DNA from: Coix lacryma-jobi var. lacryma-jobi | Lineage: Eukaryota; Streptophyta; Magnoliopsida; Poales; Poaceae | Assembly (NCBI GenBank): GCA_009763385.1 | Contig: CM019826.1 | Span: 82,655,942 to 82,719,941, forward strand | Reading direction: 5' to 3' | Length of the DNA: 64,000 nucleotides | In this document: in pieces, positions 22,364 to 32,660 of the stretch | How positions within the stretch are numbered: position 1 is the stretch's first letter | Layout: the number at the start of each line of letters is the position of its first letter | Program-made: the position numbers and the translations under genes | The notes under the pieces: generated by a model | Told to the model about the DNA's origin: nothing | Seen by the model: the letters and a program-made list of their open reading frames with translations, nothing else | The model's database searches: none

Positions 22364-25300
22364 ATCGAGCTGTTCAATTGCAAGCAAGAAGAGCGCGAGC
22401 CGCTCCAAGATTACTGGCGAAGGTTCATTCAAATCAGAGCAAGGACCCCCGGGATTTCTGACGAGGCTGTCATCCTCGCTGCAGTCAGTGGCCTGCGCCC
22501 AGGACCATGCTCCTCCAAATTTGCCAGAAAACCGGCAAACTCAATCGAGGAGTTGCACGAAACAATGGAAAGATACTGTAGAGCTGATATGGATTTCAGA
22601 GCGAAGTCCGACGCTCGGAGGTCCCAGCAGAGGCCACAGCCGAGGCCTCACCTGAGAGAAAGCAACCTTCGCCAAGAGCAAAGCAACGTCGGTGCAATCA
22701 ACAAAGCAACAAACTATGAACATCAAGCACGGGACGCTCAACACCCGAGCTGCCAAGCCCCGCAGGTTTTGCCACCTCCGCCGAACCAGCGCTACCAGCA
22801 GCGAGATCCTGCCAAAATGTATTGTCACTTCTGTGGAATGGGAAAGGGGCACACAACAAAGCAATGCGAATGCTTCGCCAAGGGAAAGGAATTCCAGGAA
22901 TCCAGGAAACCTGCTCTGTCAGACCCCCGAACCATAAACCACACAAGGAAACCAAGCTTCCACCCACCAAATCCAACATACCACTACACCCCCATAAACT
23001 ACGGCTTACCTTCGCAACAACCCCCCCACACCCACCACCCACTCTACAACCAAACCCATTATCAGCCAACCATCACCCCACAACGCCAAAACCCACCTTA
23101 CACAGTCACATACCCAGCTACCCCCCAAAACCAAATTCCAACAACCCATCAAGCCACCAGCGCTCTGCCACCACCACCGCCAATCCCCGCGTTACCAGCA
23201 CCACAACCCGTGAAAGCCGAAGCCTCGAGCCAAACGACCATCAACAATCCAACTTCGACCTTCGGTGTGATCCTAGCTATCACCGGAGGTTCAAATGAAG
23301 ACCATGGCAACAAACGGCAGAGGAAGGAACATGCCAGACGCGTGCATCACGTGGCCGTCGAAGGACCACATAAATTCGGCCGGTGGTCTCACATCCCCAT
23401 AACCTTCGATTCCAGAGACATGAAGTTAAGAGATTACCCTCACACAGATGCCATGGTGATCGAAACCAACCTCGCTGGGTGGACTGTCACCAAAATACTG
23501 GTCGATACAGGTAGCTCCGCTGACATCTTGTTCGCGTCAACCTTCGACAGCATGAAGCTTGACAGAAATCTTCTCCAACCGGCCGACAACCCCCTATACG
23601 GTTTCGGTGGTCAACAAGTGAGAGCCGTTGGGAAAATCTCGCTGCCCGTAACCTTCGGCGACCAAATCAACTGCAGGACCGAGCACATCACATTTGATGT
23701 GGTTGATATGTTTTACCCATACAACGCCATTTTTGGCCGAGGGGTAACAAACGCGTTCAACGCTGTTATCCACCCCGCCTACCTCTGCATGAAGCTCCCC
23801 GCTCCGAAGGGTGTGGTCGCAGTATATGGAGACCAGGATATTGCGAGAGCAGCGGAAGGAAACGTAGCCCCAGGGCAACGCAATGTGCACAATCTGTCCA
23901 AACCACAAACCCCCGCTATCAACGACGAGGGTGAAGTCTGTAAAGACAAAGTGAAGGCAGCCCCAAAGGAGGAAACAAAACAAGTTCAACTACTCGAGGG
24001 CAACACAGAAAGAAAGGTGCTCATATCAGCCAATCTAGACCCTCAGTCCGAAGGCAACCTCGTTACTTTCCTCAGGGAAAATTCAGACACCTTCGCTTGG
24101 TCCGCGGAAGACCTAAAAGGAGTCAACAGGTCAATGATCGAGCATAGCCTGAACATCAAAACAGGTTATCGGCCAATCAAGCAAAAGCTTCGCAAAATGT
24201 CAGAAGAAAGAAAGGAGGCAGCGAAGGCTGAGGTAAAAAGGCTTTTGGACGCAGGCGTCATTCGCCCGGTCAAATACCCAAGTTGGCTCTCAAATGTGGT
24301 CCTAGTTCAAAAGAAGAACAAAAAATGGCGAATGTGCGTAGACTTCACTTGCTTGAACAAAGCCTGTCCGAAGGATGACTTCCCTCTTCCGAACATAAGC
24401 ACCCTCGTTGACAGAGCGGCAGGCTGCCAGATGCTATCCCTTCTTGATTGCTTCTCAGGCTATCACCAGATCTGGATGAATGAAGAGGACGAGGACAAAA
24501 CAAGTTTTATCACACCTTCGGGAACCTTTTGCTTCCGAAGAATGGCAGAAGGGCTGAAAAACGCAGGCTCAACCTTCGCTCGCATGACCTCTGAAGTTTT
24601 CAAGGACGAACACGCCGTCTCTGCCTATGTCGACGACCTAGTTGTTCAAAGCAAGCTGAAAGAAGATCACATTTCAGACCTATCAAGGGTGTTCAGCAAC
24701 CTCCGGTCCGCCGGACTGAAACTAAACCCGGAAAAATGTGTGTTCGGGGTAAGCGAGGGTAAATTGCTAGGCTGCATCGTCTCAGTCAAAGGAATCGAAG
24801 CTAACCCCGAGAAGATTGACGCCATCATGAACATGGAACCTCCGGCAACCAAGAAAGCAGCCCAGCGTCTGACCGGTCGGTTGGCAGCTCTTAGCAGATT
24901 CATCTCAAGATCCGCAGAGCGAGGGTTACCCTTTTTCGAAACACTCAGAAGCAACGCTCCATTCAATTGGGGCCCCCACCAACAAAAGGCCTTCGAGGAG
25001 TTAAAAAAGTATCTGACCAGCTTGACTGCATTAACCAGCCCAAGCAAGGGAGATTTATTGTTACTTTACGTCGCAGCCTCGCCTCACGCTGCAAGCGCGG
25101 TTCTCATCAAGGAGCTTCGCGCAAACGACAAGACCAGACAAGCCCCAATCTATTATGTTTCAGAAACCCTCGAGGGACCAAAGAGAAATTATTCGGAGCT
25201 TGAGAAAATAGCATACGCAGTCGTCATGGCATCAAGAAAGCTCAAACACTATTTCCAGGCTTACGAGATCCAAGTACCTTCGTCATACCCTCTCGAGAAC

Positions 25301-27175
25301 ATTTTCAAAAACAGCGAAGCAGTGGGGAGAATAGCAAAATGGGCAGTGGAGCTTAACAGTTATGCTATAACCTTCGTTGGTAGAACAGCGATCAAATCGC
25401 AGGTGCTGGCTGATTTCATAGCAGAATGGACACCCGACCCTCGCACCGGTGAGCTGCAGCAGGACCAGCTTTGGACCGTCTACGTCGACGGGGCCTGGGG
25501 TGCAACCGGAGCCGGTGCCTCGGCCATCTTAATCTCGCCCTCCGGGTCGAAGCTGAGATACGCACGAAGGCTGGACTTCAAGTGCACAAACAACTCCGCT
25601 GAATATGAGGCTGTGATTCTGGCACTTTCAAGGTTGCGATCGTTATCAGTCCGAAGGGCGTTCATCAACACAGACTCTCAAGTCATTGCGGGGCACATTG
25701 AAAAGAACTACAAAGCAAAAGATCCAGAGCTTCAAAAGTACTTTCAGTATGTGCGAAGGTTAGAATCCTTTTTCCTCGGCATAACAGTAAAAGCGATATC
25801 GAGGACTGAGAACAATGAAGCAGATTGCTTAGCCAAAGCCGCCGCACAGCAGCTACAGCTCCCTCCGGACGTATTCTACGAGGTTTCCACTCGGTCAGCT
25901 TTCGAAGCTTCTGAAATCAGCACCAAGCTTATCAGCACAATCCAGTGCGAGGATTGGAGGGCACCTATCATGGCCTACATCAAAGGACTGCACGAGCCCA
26001 GCTCCAAAGAAGAAGAGAACAGACTAAAGCAAAGAGTGCGAGGGTACAAGATTATGGATAACACCTTGTTCAAAGCTTCAGTAACCTCACCTTGGCTCAA
26101 GTGCGTGTCACAGTCCGAAGGTAACGACATCCTCAAACTCATCCACGAAGGTATATGTGGTTCACACAATGGCCCGAGGGCACTGGTAGGAAAGGCTTTC
26201 CGGCAAGGTTTCTACTGGCCAACCGCGCTGAGAGACGCTGAAACCATCGTCAAGAAGTGCGAAGGTTGTCAACTGACAGCAAAACACCAAAACACCCCAG
26301 GGACTCCCACAACCCTCATACGCCCAACCTGGCCCCTACAAAGGTGGGCAATGGACCTCGTGGGCCCATTACCGACGGCTCCGGGGAACCTTCGCTACGC
26401 GGTGGTAGCCGTGGAATATTTCACCAAATGGACCGAAACAAGACCGCTGTCCTCCATAACATCCCTCGCAGTAAAAAGGTTTTTCTGGCAGCAGATAGTT
26501 TGTCGCTTCGGAGTCCCCCAACATCTAACCGTCGACAACGGCACCCAGTTTGACAGCGAGGTTTTCAAAGAATTCTGTGCACAAATCGGAACAATCCTAT
26601 GCTTCGCCTCAGTCCGACACCCGCAGTCCAACGGCCTAGTCGAAAGGGCCAACGCAACAATCTTCCAATCCATATCCAAAAAATTGCAAGGCAGACCCAA
26701 AGGCAAATGGGCAGACGAGCTAACTGCAGTCACCTGGTCTCACAATACCTCCGAATGCAGAGCAACCAAGTTCACACCCTTCAAACTTTTGTTCGGCGAA
26801 GAAGCCGTGTTACCAGAGGAGCTAAGATTCATCTCACCAAGAACAACCCTCGCAAGTGATGAGCCAGCCATACTAACCGACAAGGACTTGCTAGAAGAAA
26901 CAAGATGCAGTGCAGTTCACAACCTGCGCAAATATCAGGAAGAGACCAAGAAGTGGAGAGATAAAAAGGTCAGAATCAAGAACCTGCAGAAGGGTGACCT
27001 CGTCCTCATCCGAAAACAAAACGCCAGCATGGCCGGAAAGTTCCAGCCTAAGTGGACAGGCCCGTTCCTGATCGCAGAATGCAATCGCCCAGGCTCTTTC
27101 CACCTCTCCGACAGCGAAGGTAATATCCTACCACACACCTGGAACATCGACGACCTTCGCAAATTCTACCCATAG
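22364..27175 (+). CDS. gag-pol: Tat-lineage Ty3/gypsy Gag-Pol, open frame (5' end in gap)
   Basis: One open frame of 1603 codons encodes the Ty3/gypsy order Gag, protease, reverse transcriptase, RNase H, integrase. Gag has a zinc knuckle CHFCGMGKGHTTKQC (residues 154-168 of the visible part) and a Pro/Thr/Gln-rich linker. The protease has LVDTGSSADIL with Asp 381. The RT has YVDD at 755-758. RNase H begins near VYVDGAWG (Asp 1042). The integrase has an H/C zinc region near 1260-1300 and a D,D35E triad at Asp 1331, Asp 1391 and Glu 1427. The tail PHTWNIDDLRKFYP is typical of Tat elements and I see no chromodomain. No stop or frameshift was found, so the copy is young and possibly active. The frame is unusually rich in ACCTTCG/CGAAGGT. 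Confidence 0.93.
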   Translation: MELFNCKQEEREPLQDYWRRFIQIRARTPGISDEAVILAAVSGLRPGPCSSKFARKPANSIEELHETMERYCRADMDFRAKSDARRSQQRPQPRPHLRESNLRQEQSNVGAINKATNYEHQARDAQHPSCQAPQVLPPPPNQRYQQRDPAKMYCHFCGMGKGHTTKQCECFAKGKEFQESRKPALSDPRTINHTRKPSFHPPNPTYHYTPINYGLPSQQPPHTHHPLYNQTHYQPTITPQRQNPPYTVTYPATPQNQIPTTHQATSALPPPPPIPALPAPQPVKAEASSQTTINNPTSTFGVILAITGGSNEDHGNKRQRKEHARRVHHVAVEGPHKFGRWSHIPITFDSRDMKLRDYPHTDAMVIETNLAGWTVTKILVDTGSSADILFASTFDSMKLDRNLLQPADNPLYGFGGQQVRAVGKISLPVTFGDQINCRTEHITFDVVDMFYPYNAIFGRGVTNAFNAVIHPAYLCMKLPAPKGVVAVYGDQDIARAAEGNVAPGQRNVHNLSKPQTPAINDEGEVCKDKVKAAPKEETKQVQLLEGNTERKVLISANLDPQSEGNLVTFLRENSDTFAWSAEDLKGVNRSMIEHSLNIKTGYRPIKQKLRKMSEERKEAAKAEVKRLLDAGVIRPVKYPSWLSNVVLVQKKNKKWRMCVDFTCLNKACPKDDFPLPNISTLVDRAAGCQMLSLLDCFSGYHQIWMNEEDEDKTSFITPSGTFCFRRMAEGLKNAGSTFARMTSEVFKDEHAVSAYVDDLVVQSKLKEDHISDLSRVFSNLRSAGLKLNPEKCVFGVSEGKLLGCIVSVKGIEANPEKIDAIMNMEPPATKKAAQRLTGRLAALSRFISRSAERGLPFFETLRSNAPFNWGPHQQKAFEELKKYLTSLTALTSPSKGDLLLLYVAASPHAASAVLIKELRANDKTRQAPIYYVSETLEGPKRNYSELEKIAYAVVMASRKLKHYFQAYEIQVPSSYPLENIFKNSEAVGRIAKWAVELNSYAITFVGRTAIKSQVLADFIAEWTPDPRTGELQQDQLWTVYVDGAWGATGAGASAILISPSGSKLRYARRLDFKCTNNSAEYEAVILALSRLRSLSVRRAFINTDSQVIAGHIEKNYKAKDPELQKYFQYVRRLESFFLGITVKAISRTENNEADCLAKAAAQQLQLPPDVFYEVSTRSAFEASEISTKLISTIQCEDWRAPIMAYIKGLHEPSSKEEENRLKQRVRGYKIMDNTLFKASVTSPWLKCVSQSEGNDILKLIHEGICGSHNGPRALVGKAFRQGFYWPTALRDAETIVKKCEGCQLTAKHQNTPGTPTTLIRPTWPLQRWAMDLVGPLPTAPGNLRYAVVAVEYFTKWTETRPLSSITSLAVKRFFWQQIVCRFGVPQHLTVDNGTQFDSEVFKEFCAQIGTILCFASVRHPQSNGLVERANATIFQSISKKLQGRPKGKWADELTAVTWSHNTSECRATKFTPFKLLFGEEAVLPEELRFISPRTTLASDEPAILTDKDLLEETRCSAVHNLRKYQEETKKWRDKKVRIKNLQKGDLVLIRKQNASMAGKFQPKWTGPFLIAECNRPGSFHLSDSEGNILPHTWNIDDLRKFYP

Positions 27176-27449
27176 CGGAGCCTTAGCGACCCCTCGCGCT
27201 ATGTAATTTTTGTCACTTTCTATGTTACCTACTCTCATGTACTTAACAAAAACAGGAGCTGCACTCTTTTTCCTTACGAAGGGGCGTAAGGTTTTTTAAC
27301 GAGGCAGTGTCCAAAGCACAAATACAGGCTAGAACCCCCAAAAAAGCAAAGTCTCCAGCTTTCCACTTCCAAGCATCGAAAAAGCGGATCTCTTTCAAGA
27401 GCGCTACATTCGATGAAAACCCGCTAAGATTGCTTTGCAAAACGTTCCT
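27176..27449 (+). other. Tat post-pol spacer
   Basis: This is non-coding sequence between the pol stop and the first tandem array. It contains 'atgtaatttttgtcac' and CGAAGG-type motifs. I see no gene, and no clear poly(A) signal. Confidence 0.5.
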
Positions 27450-27890
27450 GTTCTTTTCAAAGCAAACTTCACCTCCGCCTAAAAAGGGGAGGAAAGTCGA
27501 GCACCCTGGCACAAACGACAGGGGCTCGCAAAAGCAATTTCCACCTCCGCCTAAGACAAGGGGAGGTCGAAAAAGTCGAGCACCCTGGCACAAACGACAG
27601 GGGCTCGCAAAAGCAATTTCCACCTCCGCCCAAGACAAGGGGAGGTCGAAAAAGTCGAGCACCCTGGCACAAACGACAGGGGCTCGCAAAACCAATTTCC
27701 ACCTCCGCCTAAGACAAGGGGAGGTCGAAAAAGTCGAGCACCCTGGCACAAACGACAGGGGCTCGCAAAAGCAAACTCACCTCCGCCTAAGATAAGGGGA
27801 GGAAAGTCGAGCACCCTGGCACAAATGACAGGGGCTCGCAAAAAAGCAAACTTCACCTCCGCCAGAAATAAGGGAGGGCGCGAAGTCCAA
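27450..27890. repeat. Tandem array, 79-bp unit, about 5 copies
   Basis: The phrase 'gtcgagcaccctggcac' recurs at 27496, 27575, 27654, 27733 and 27806, giving three steps of 79 bp and one of 73. Each unit also has 'cacctccgcc' and 'gacaggggctcgc'. The unit length is not a multiple of three, so ORFs through it have no conserved peptide. It lies in the Tat 3' untranslated region. Confidence 0.9.
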
Positions 27891-27914
27891 AAAGTCAAGC
27901 TTTCTCGCTCAAGC

Positions 27915-28045
27915 AAACCAGGCATCGGCGCGGGCCCCACTTTCTCCGTCTCGCCCGAGCCCTCCAAGCTAGGCCTCGGCGCGGGCCCCACTTTCTCCGC
28001 CCCGCCCGAGCCCTCCAAGCCAGGCCTCGGCGCGGGGCCACATCA
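27915..28045. repeat. Tandem array, 50-51-bp unit, 2-3 copies
   Basis: 'ggcgcggg' followed by 'ccccactttctccg' and 'cgcccgagccctccaagc' repeats at 27928, 27978 and 28029. It is GC-rich and lies between the 79-bp and 66-bp arrays. Confidence 0.8.
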
Positions 28046-28055
28046 ACGCGATCAA

Positions 28056-28835
28056 AAAGAAACGCGCGAGCCCCGCTAAAAGAAAAAGGGGGCGTCGCTG
28101 TTTTTTTCAAAACAAGCTCACGAGAGCAAACGCGCGAGCCTCGCTAAAGAAAAAGGGGGGCGTCGCTGTTTTTTCAAAACAAGCTCACGAGAGCAAACGC
28201 GCGAGCCTCGCTAAAGAAAAAGGGGGCGTCGCTGTTTTTTCAAAACAAGCTCACGAGAGCAAACGCGCGAGCCCCGCTAAAAGAAAAAGGGGGCGTCGCT
28301 GTTTTTTCAAAACAAGCTCACGAGAGCAAACGCGCGAGCCTCGCTAAAGAAAAAGGGGGCGTCGCTGTTTTTTTCAAAACAAGCTCACGAGAGCAAACGC
28401 GCGAGCCTCGCTAAAGAAAAAGGGGGCGTCGCTGTTTTTTCAAAACAAGCTCACGAGAGCAAACGCGCGAGCCTCGCTAAAGAAAAAGGGGGCGTCGCTG
28501 TTTTTTTCAAAACAAGCTCACGAGAGCAAACGCGCGAGCCCCGCTAAAAGAAAAAGGGGGCGTCGCTGTTTTTTCAAAACAAGCTCACGAGAGCAAACGC
28601 GCGAGCCTCGCTAAAGAAAAAGGGGGCGTCGCTGTTTTTTCAAAACAAGCTCACGAGAGCAAACGCGCGAGCCTCGCTAAAGAAAAAGGGGGCGTCGCTG
28701 TTTTTTCAAAACAAGCTCACGAGAGCAAACGCGCGAGCCTCGCTAAAGAAAAAGGGGGCGTCGCTGTTTTTTCAAAACAAGCTCACAAGAGTAAACGCGC
28801 GAGCCTCGCTAAGATTCAAGCAGGGCGTCACCGTT
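28056..28835. repeat. Tandem array, 66-68-bp unit, 11-12 copies
   Basis: 'ggcgtcgctg' recurs at 28091, 28159, 28225, 28292, 28358, 28425, 28491, 28559, 28625, 28691 and 28757, with a partial copy near 28824. Each unit contains a G run, 'gctgttttttcaaaac' and 'gagcaaacgcgcgag'. Units are nearly identical apart from runs of A, G or T. It sits between the 3' ends of plus-strand pol and the minus-strand antisense gene. Confidence 0.95.
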
Positions 28836-28951
28836 AAAACAACTTAAGAAACGTCAAAATAGCACAGCAAATATGGCACACAACCCATACGCTTCTCATA
28901 CCGTTACAAAACAATGTTACAACAACAAACATATCCCAAAATAAAAAATCC
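28836..28951. other. Spacer between the 66-bp array and the antisense gene
   Basis: This short AT-richer sequence would be the 3' untranslated region of the minus-strand gene. I see no canonical AATAAA on the minus strand. Nothing else is recognised. Confidence 0.4.
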
Positions 28952-31900
28952 TTACAAGGGACCACCGCTCCCCTCTTTTAACTCCAAATCATCCAAACCT
29001 TCGGCCTCCACCTCAAACCCCCCCTCCACTGGAACCAGGGGTCCCCACAACAAAGGAACTGCAGGGACAATTGGCAGCTCCCCGGGCAAAACCCTCGCCC
29101 TATACATGTACCTATGCCTCGTCTCAACTTCCGAAGGTTCCTCCTTCGGGATCACAAGCGCCCCATCCGAACCAACTTCAAGCTCCTTTCGACCAAACAA
29201 ATATTCCAAAGCCGTGTTCTCGTCAATATCATCATCACCGCCAGCTTGCGAAGTCGACGAAGACCCAAACAAATAACGATCGGCTTGACGGTCTGTATAG
29301 TCTGTTTCGCGCCAAAATCGACTCGACCTACTATTCTTTAAATCATATCTCCGCACCTTCGACCACCAAAAACGTTCAAAGGAAAGCGAAGGATACTTAA
29401 ATCTAGCGCGAGCCCATGATTCACCAGTTATAAAAACATCTTGGTAGTTCAACATCAGCGGGGTCACGTCGAACACGTCTAGCACGGTTCCGTCAGGAAC
29501 CTGCATGTTACACAAAAATACGAGATGTCTCAGCCTCGCCAAGTTTTTACAAACAACCATAGTATCTACAAAAATGCCTCCCTCGCCCCAACAAACCCAG
29601 GCATCACACCTGCCCAGCTTCCCCCCGATTGATGTCCGCACCCTCGCCAGCGGTGGCAGTCGAGGTCCCAGCTGACGCCTCCTCCGCCGTGTTCTCCTTC
29701 GCGGCATCTCCTTCCACGATCGGCCCGCTCCCGGTCAACGCCTCGATCTCGGCGAGCGTAACCCCCCCACAGCTTGGCTCAGGAGCGGCTTCGGGGTCAC
29801 CCCTCGCTGCATCTTCCGTGGTCGGCGAGGGCATCGCATCCCGTCGAGCCTACAAGAAAAATAAAGGACAAACCTCGCCAAAATCAACAAGCAACCCCTC
29901 TAAAACAAAAGCAACACAGACCACAAAACTTAAACAAAGGTGCGAACCTGGCGCGTAGCCTCGGCAGCTTCTTCGAAGGCGAGAGCCCGGCCACCTCCGG
30001 AGATCCAAAACTTGCGAAGCAAACGCATCGCACAGTTCCGGACATCTGCGTCATCAACCTTCATCTGGCGAACCTCTTCAACCGTCGGAAAGACATGGCT
30101 CGGCCTTTTGACCTTGCGAAGATGATCACAATCCGCCAGTCGAAGCGTGCTTGCCATTGCCAAGGCCCCGGCGTAGCCACCAAAATCGGCTGCATTGGAG
30201 ACTAGCGAGCTAAACACATCAAGCTCGTTGCCCAGCCAGCCCTCGAAGGCCTCTGCATCAACCGCAGGCAACGGCTCTCCGGCCGAACCCCTAGCCTCGG
30301 TCAGACAACAATCAAGTTTACGCTTGACGTTCTCCATGCTCGCCCGCCAAGAATTCTTCAAATCAACTAGCCGACCCTCGGCCTCGGCTAAAGCCTTGTC
30401 TTTCTCCTTTCCCGCGGCGATCAGATCAGCATTACGCTTCGCCAGCTCAACCGCCTCCTCTCGAGCCTCCGCGGCCTTCTCCGAAGCAATTCTCATTTCA
30501 CTTTCTCTGTTCACCAGGCTCCGCGCCAGCTTGCTGTTCTCCTTCTCAAGTTCAGTCATATGATTCCTCATAAACTCCATGTCGGAGCTAACCTTCCGCC
30601 TCGCTGAGCGGTTCAAGAGCATCAGCTCCGCCAATTTGACGTCAACATCATCCAAGGTGTCGCCAACCGCTTGACCCGCAAGAAGGACCTCCGCCTCCGG
30701 CACACAAATGCGGCCGAAGATCCGGCCCAGAAAACGCCTTTCCTCCGGGCTACACTGCAGGTGGCAACCCCGAAGGTCCGGACTGGTGAACAGTGCAGTG
30801 GCCGGATCAGAAATCCCAAGCTCCCTGGCGTATTCTGGAAGGCTCGACCGGCTAGCCTCGCCAAACGGCCTTTTTCCCCGCGACCGCGCAGAGTCAAGTT
30901 CCCCATCAAACTCTGCCCCCTCCACCCAGAGGTGTGAGCCCGCGAAGCTGGGAACCGCACCTCGTCGAGGGCCACCCGGCTCAATATCTCGTGAAAGCTC
31001 ATCTGCGCCCCGGGTAGCCATCCCACCAACAACCGGCGAGGCTCCGCCTCCAATCGACACCTCCTCATCCGTGTCATGCCCTCCAGAAGAACCCTCGCTA
31101 CCATCTTCAGACGAACCCTCGCCCGTCCCCCCCTCCTTCGCGTCCTTCTCCACCTCATCATCAGATTCATCCTCGTCGCCCGAAAGTTGGACCAAAGCAC
31201 CGATCCCTCCAACGCGAGGCACGCGTGCCCCGACCGAACTGGCACCCCGGCCGCTCCGAGCCGCGGCCAAAGAAGCGCCCGCACCAACAGAGCCAGTAGC
31301 GACCCTCGTCGCAAGCACCTTCGCTCGTCCGCCAGCCCCTCCACGGCCTCGACCACGGCCCCGCTTCGGCCGAGACACGATCTCCGCTTCTCCCGAAGCC
31401 TTCCGCTTCCTTTTCTTCGGCGCGTCGTCGCTCGAAGGAGCAGGCCAGTCGGCGTACCGAATACCAAGAATATCAAACATTCTGTTCACGCGACCTTCGC
31501 CGCCCACCAAGCTATGGATAGTTTTCACTTCCAGTGGGGAAAGCTTCCCCACGAGCTCGTCCGTCCACTGTTGAACTCGTTTAAAAACAGCTTCGTTCCC
31601 ATCCTCGCGCCTCGGAAATTTTTTAAGAGTTCTTTCCCACACCTTCTCTAGATCCAAACTAGGCTTCTTCAAGCCCCTACCTTCGTACCTCGGGTCATCC
31701 TCCACAACGAACCAAGTTTGCCTCCGGCCAAGAGGCCAAATCTTGGCACAGCAATATTCCTCCACCAAATCACGGGCGCACTGGGAACGCGCAACAACCC
31801 TCAGGCAATCAACAGCAGCATGGGCCTCGATGCTCATCTTAGCTTCGGCACCCACATCTCCAAGCACCGGAAGCTCGCCGCAAAGCTCGGAGCTGTCACT

Positions 31901-32452
31901 AAGTTTGTAATAGAACCAGAACTCCTGCCATCCGCTGCTCCACTTGTTCCTCTGTGCTTGCACCGGCAGCTCCGCGCCGGCGCGATGGCAAAAAGTGTAC
32001 ACCGCAAATTGCCCAAGGCTGGTCTTGCCCTCGCTGTCCGTAATCTTGCGAGGCTGCATGTGAACGCGATGAGTACGAACAAAACCCTCGACATGCGGGA
32101 CAACCCCCTGAGACCTGCAGGCCCAGACGTAGACCGACATCTTTGTGAAGCAAGAAGGCGTAAGCTGATGAAACCGCAGGTTGAACCTTCGCAAGACCGA
32201 AGTCACGAAGGAGTCAGCTGGGAAGCGAAGGCCAGCCGAAAAGAACTCTTCAAACACCACAACCTCGTCTGCATCCGGCTTCGGCACGGTCTCCCCACTG
32301 CTGGCCCTCGCTCTGCCTTCCTCAATCCAGCCCCACCGCACGTAAGATGCAACCTCACTTGCACAAACCCGGCTCAAACCAAACTCAAAGCTAATCCCCT
32401 CATCCGCGGCTGCGGGAGAAACAGCGCGAGCAGTTTGCTTCAACCTAGCCAT
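28952..32452 (-). CDS. Tat antisense gene, three predicted exons, 1097 aa
   Basis: Predicted join on the minus strand: exon 1 32452-29948 (835 codons), exon 2 29849-29610 (80), exon 3 29500-28952 (182 plus stop). Both introns are GT-AG and phase 0, and all three exons are open. The ATG at 32452 is the first after the TATA box. The protein begins Met-ARLKQTAR, resembling the histone H3 tail. Residues ~65-136 (FFSAGLRFPADS..., HQLTP, VYVWAC) resemble the 'putative gypsy type transposon' domain (Transposase_28 as I recall it). A basic KKRKRK and RGRGRGRGG stretch lies near 345-370, a possible nuclear signal. An acidic GDEDESDDEVEKD segment follows near 425, then a long coiled coil at ~610-710. 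Antisense ORFs of unknown function are known in Grande (gene 23) and other Tat elements. The splicing model and H3 resemblance are read from this sequence; function is unknown. Confidence 0.75.
29501..29609 (-). other. Predicted intron 2 of the antisense gene (109 bp)
   Basis: The donor reads CAG|GTGTGA and the acceptor ATGCAG|GTTCC on the minus strand. Without splicing the frame ends at TGA 29606-29604, right after the donor. Splicing joins exon 2 to the downstream open frame in phase 0. A second acceptor-like TTTTTGTAG lies inside the intron. Confidence 0.7.
29850..29947 (-). other. Predicted intron 1 of the antisense gene (98 bp)
   Basis: The donor is CCAG|GTTCGC and the acceptor TTCTTGTAG|GCTCG. 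The body is T-rich on the sense strand, as usual for plant introns. Unspliced translation stops at TAA 29932-29930, 15 bases into the intron. Splicing restores the frame in phase 0. Confidence 0.7.
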
Positions 32453-32660
32453 CTCTTCAACTGCAAACACTACCGAACAACGAACGCCTATCTCAACCCT
32501 CGCAGACAAGCTCAAACAAACCTTCGCTACAAGCAAATTGCAACAGCAAGATGGCTATAGCAACAGAGAGCACAATCGAAACTCCACACCTACTCGTGCT
32601 TTTTATAGGCCGGGAAAACAAGCCCTTCACCCGACGAAGTCGGCACGACAACCAAAGAAC
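32453..32660 (-). promoter_or_regulatory. TATA promoter and 5' leader of the Tat antisense gene
   Basis: On the minus strand CCTATAAAAAGC places a TATA box at 32607-32600, 155 bp before the ATG. No other ATG lies between box and start codon. The start context GAAGAGATGGC is favourable. The same box and spacing occur in the relic at 14332. The promoter is internal to the element, about 220 bp inside the 3' LTR, and fires towards pol. Confidence 0.65.

Noticed and set aside
21622..22461. ORFs reading through the 500-N gap
   Set aside because: Unknown bases give no stops, so these frames are artificial. Only the parts outside the gap were interpreted.
27307..27795. Plus-strand ORF of 162 codons after pol
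   Set aside because: It crosses the 79-bp array. The unit is not a multiple of three, so there is no repeated peptide and no sign of selection.
28056..28835. CRISPR-like regular repeat
   Set aside because: The 66-bp units are contiguous with no unique spacers, and the context is a plant retrotransposon. It is a minisatellite.
28952..29707. Stand-alone minus-strand ORF of 251 codons
   Set aside because: Its first ~69 codons cover the end of exon 2 in another frame and intron 2. Only 29500-28952 continues the spliced protein in phase.
29930..32452. The antisense gene as a captured host histone or chromatin gene
   Set aside because: Only the first eight residues resemble H3. The rest has no histone fold and matches the gypsy-type transposon ORF pattern, so it is an element gene.
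32453..32536. Extension of the antisense gene upstream to 32536
   Set aside because: The frame is open, but the codon at 32536 is TTG, not ATG. No ATG occurs between the TATA box and 32452, so 32452 is the natural start.
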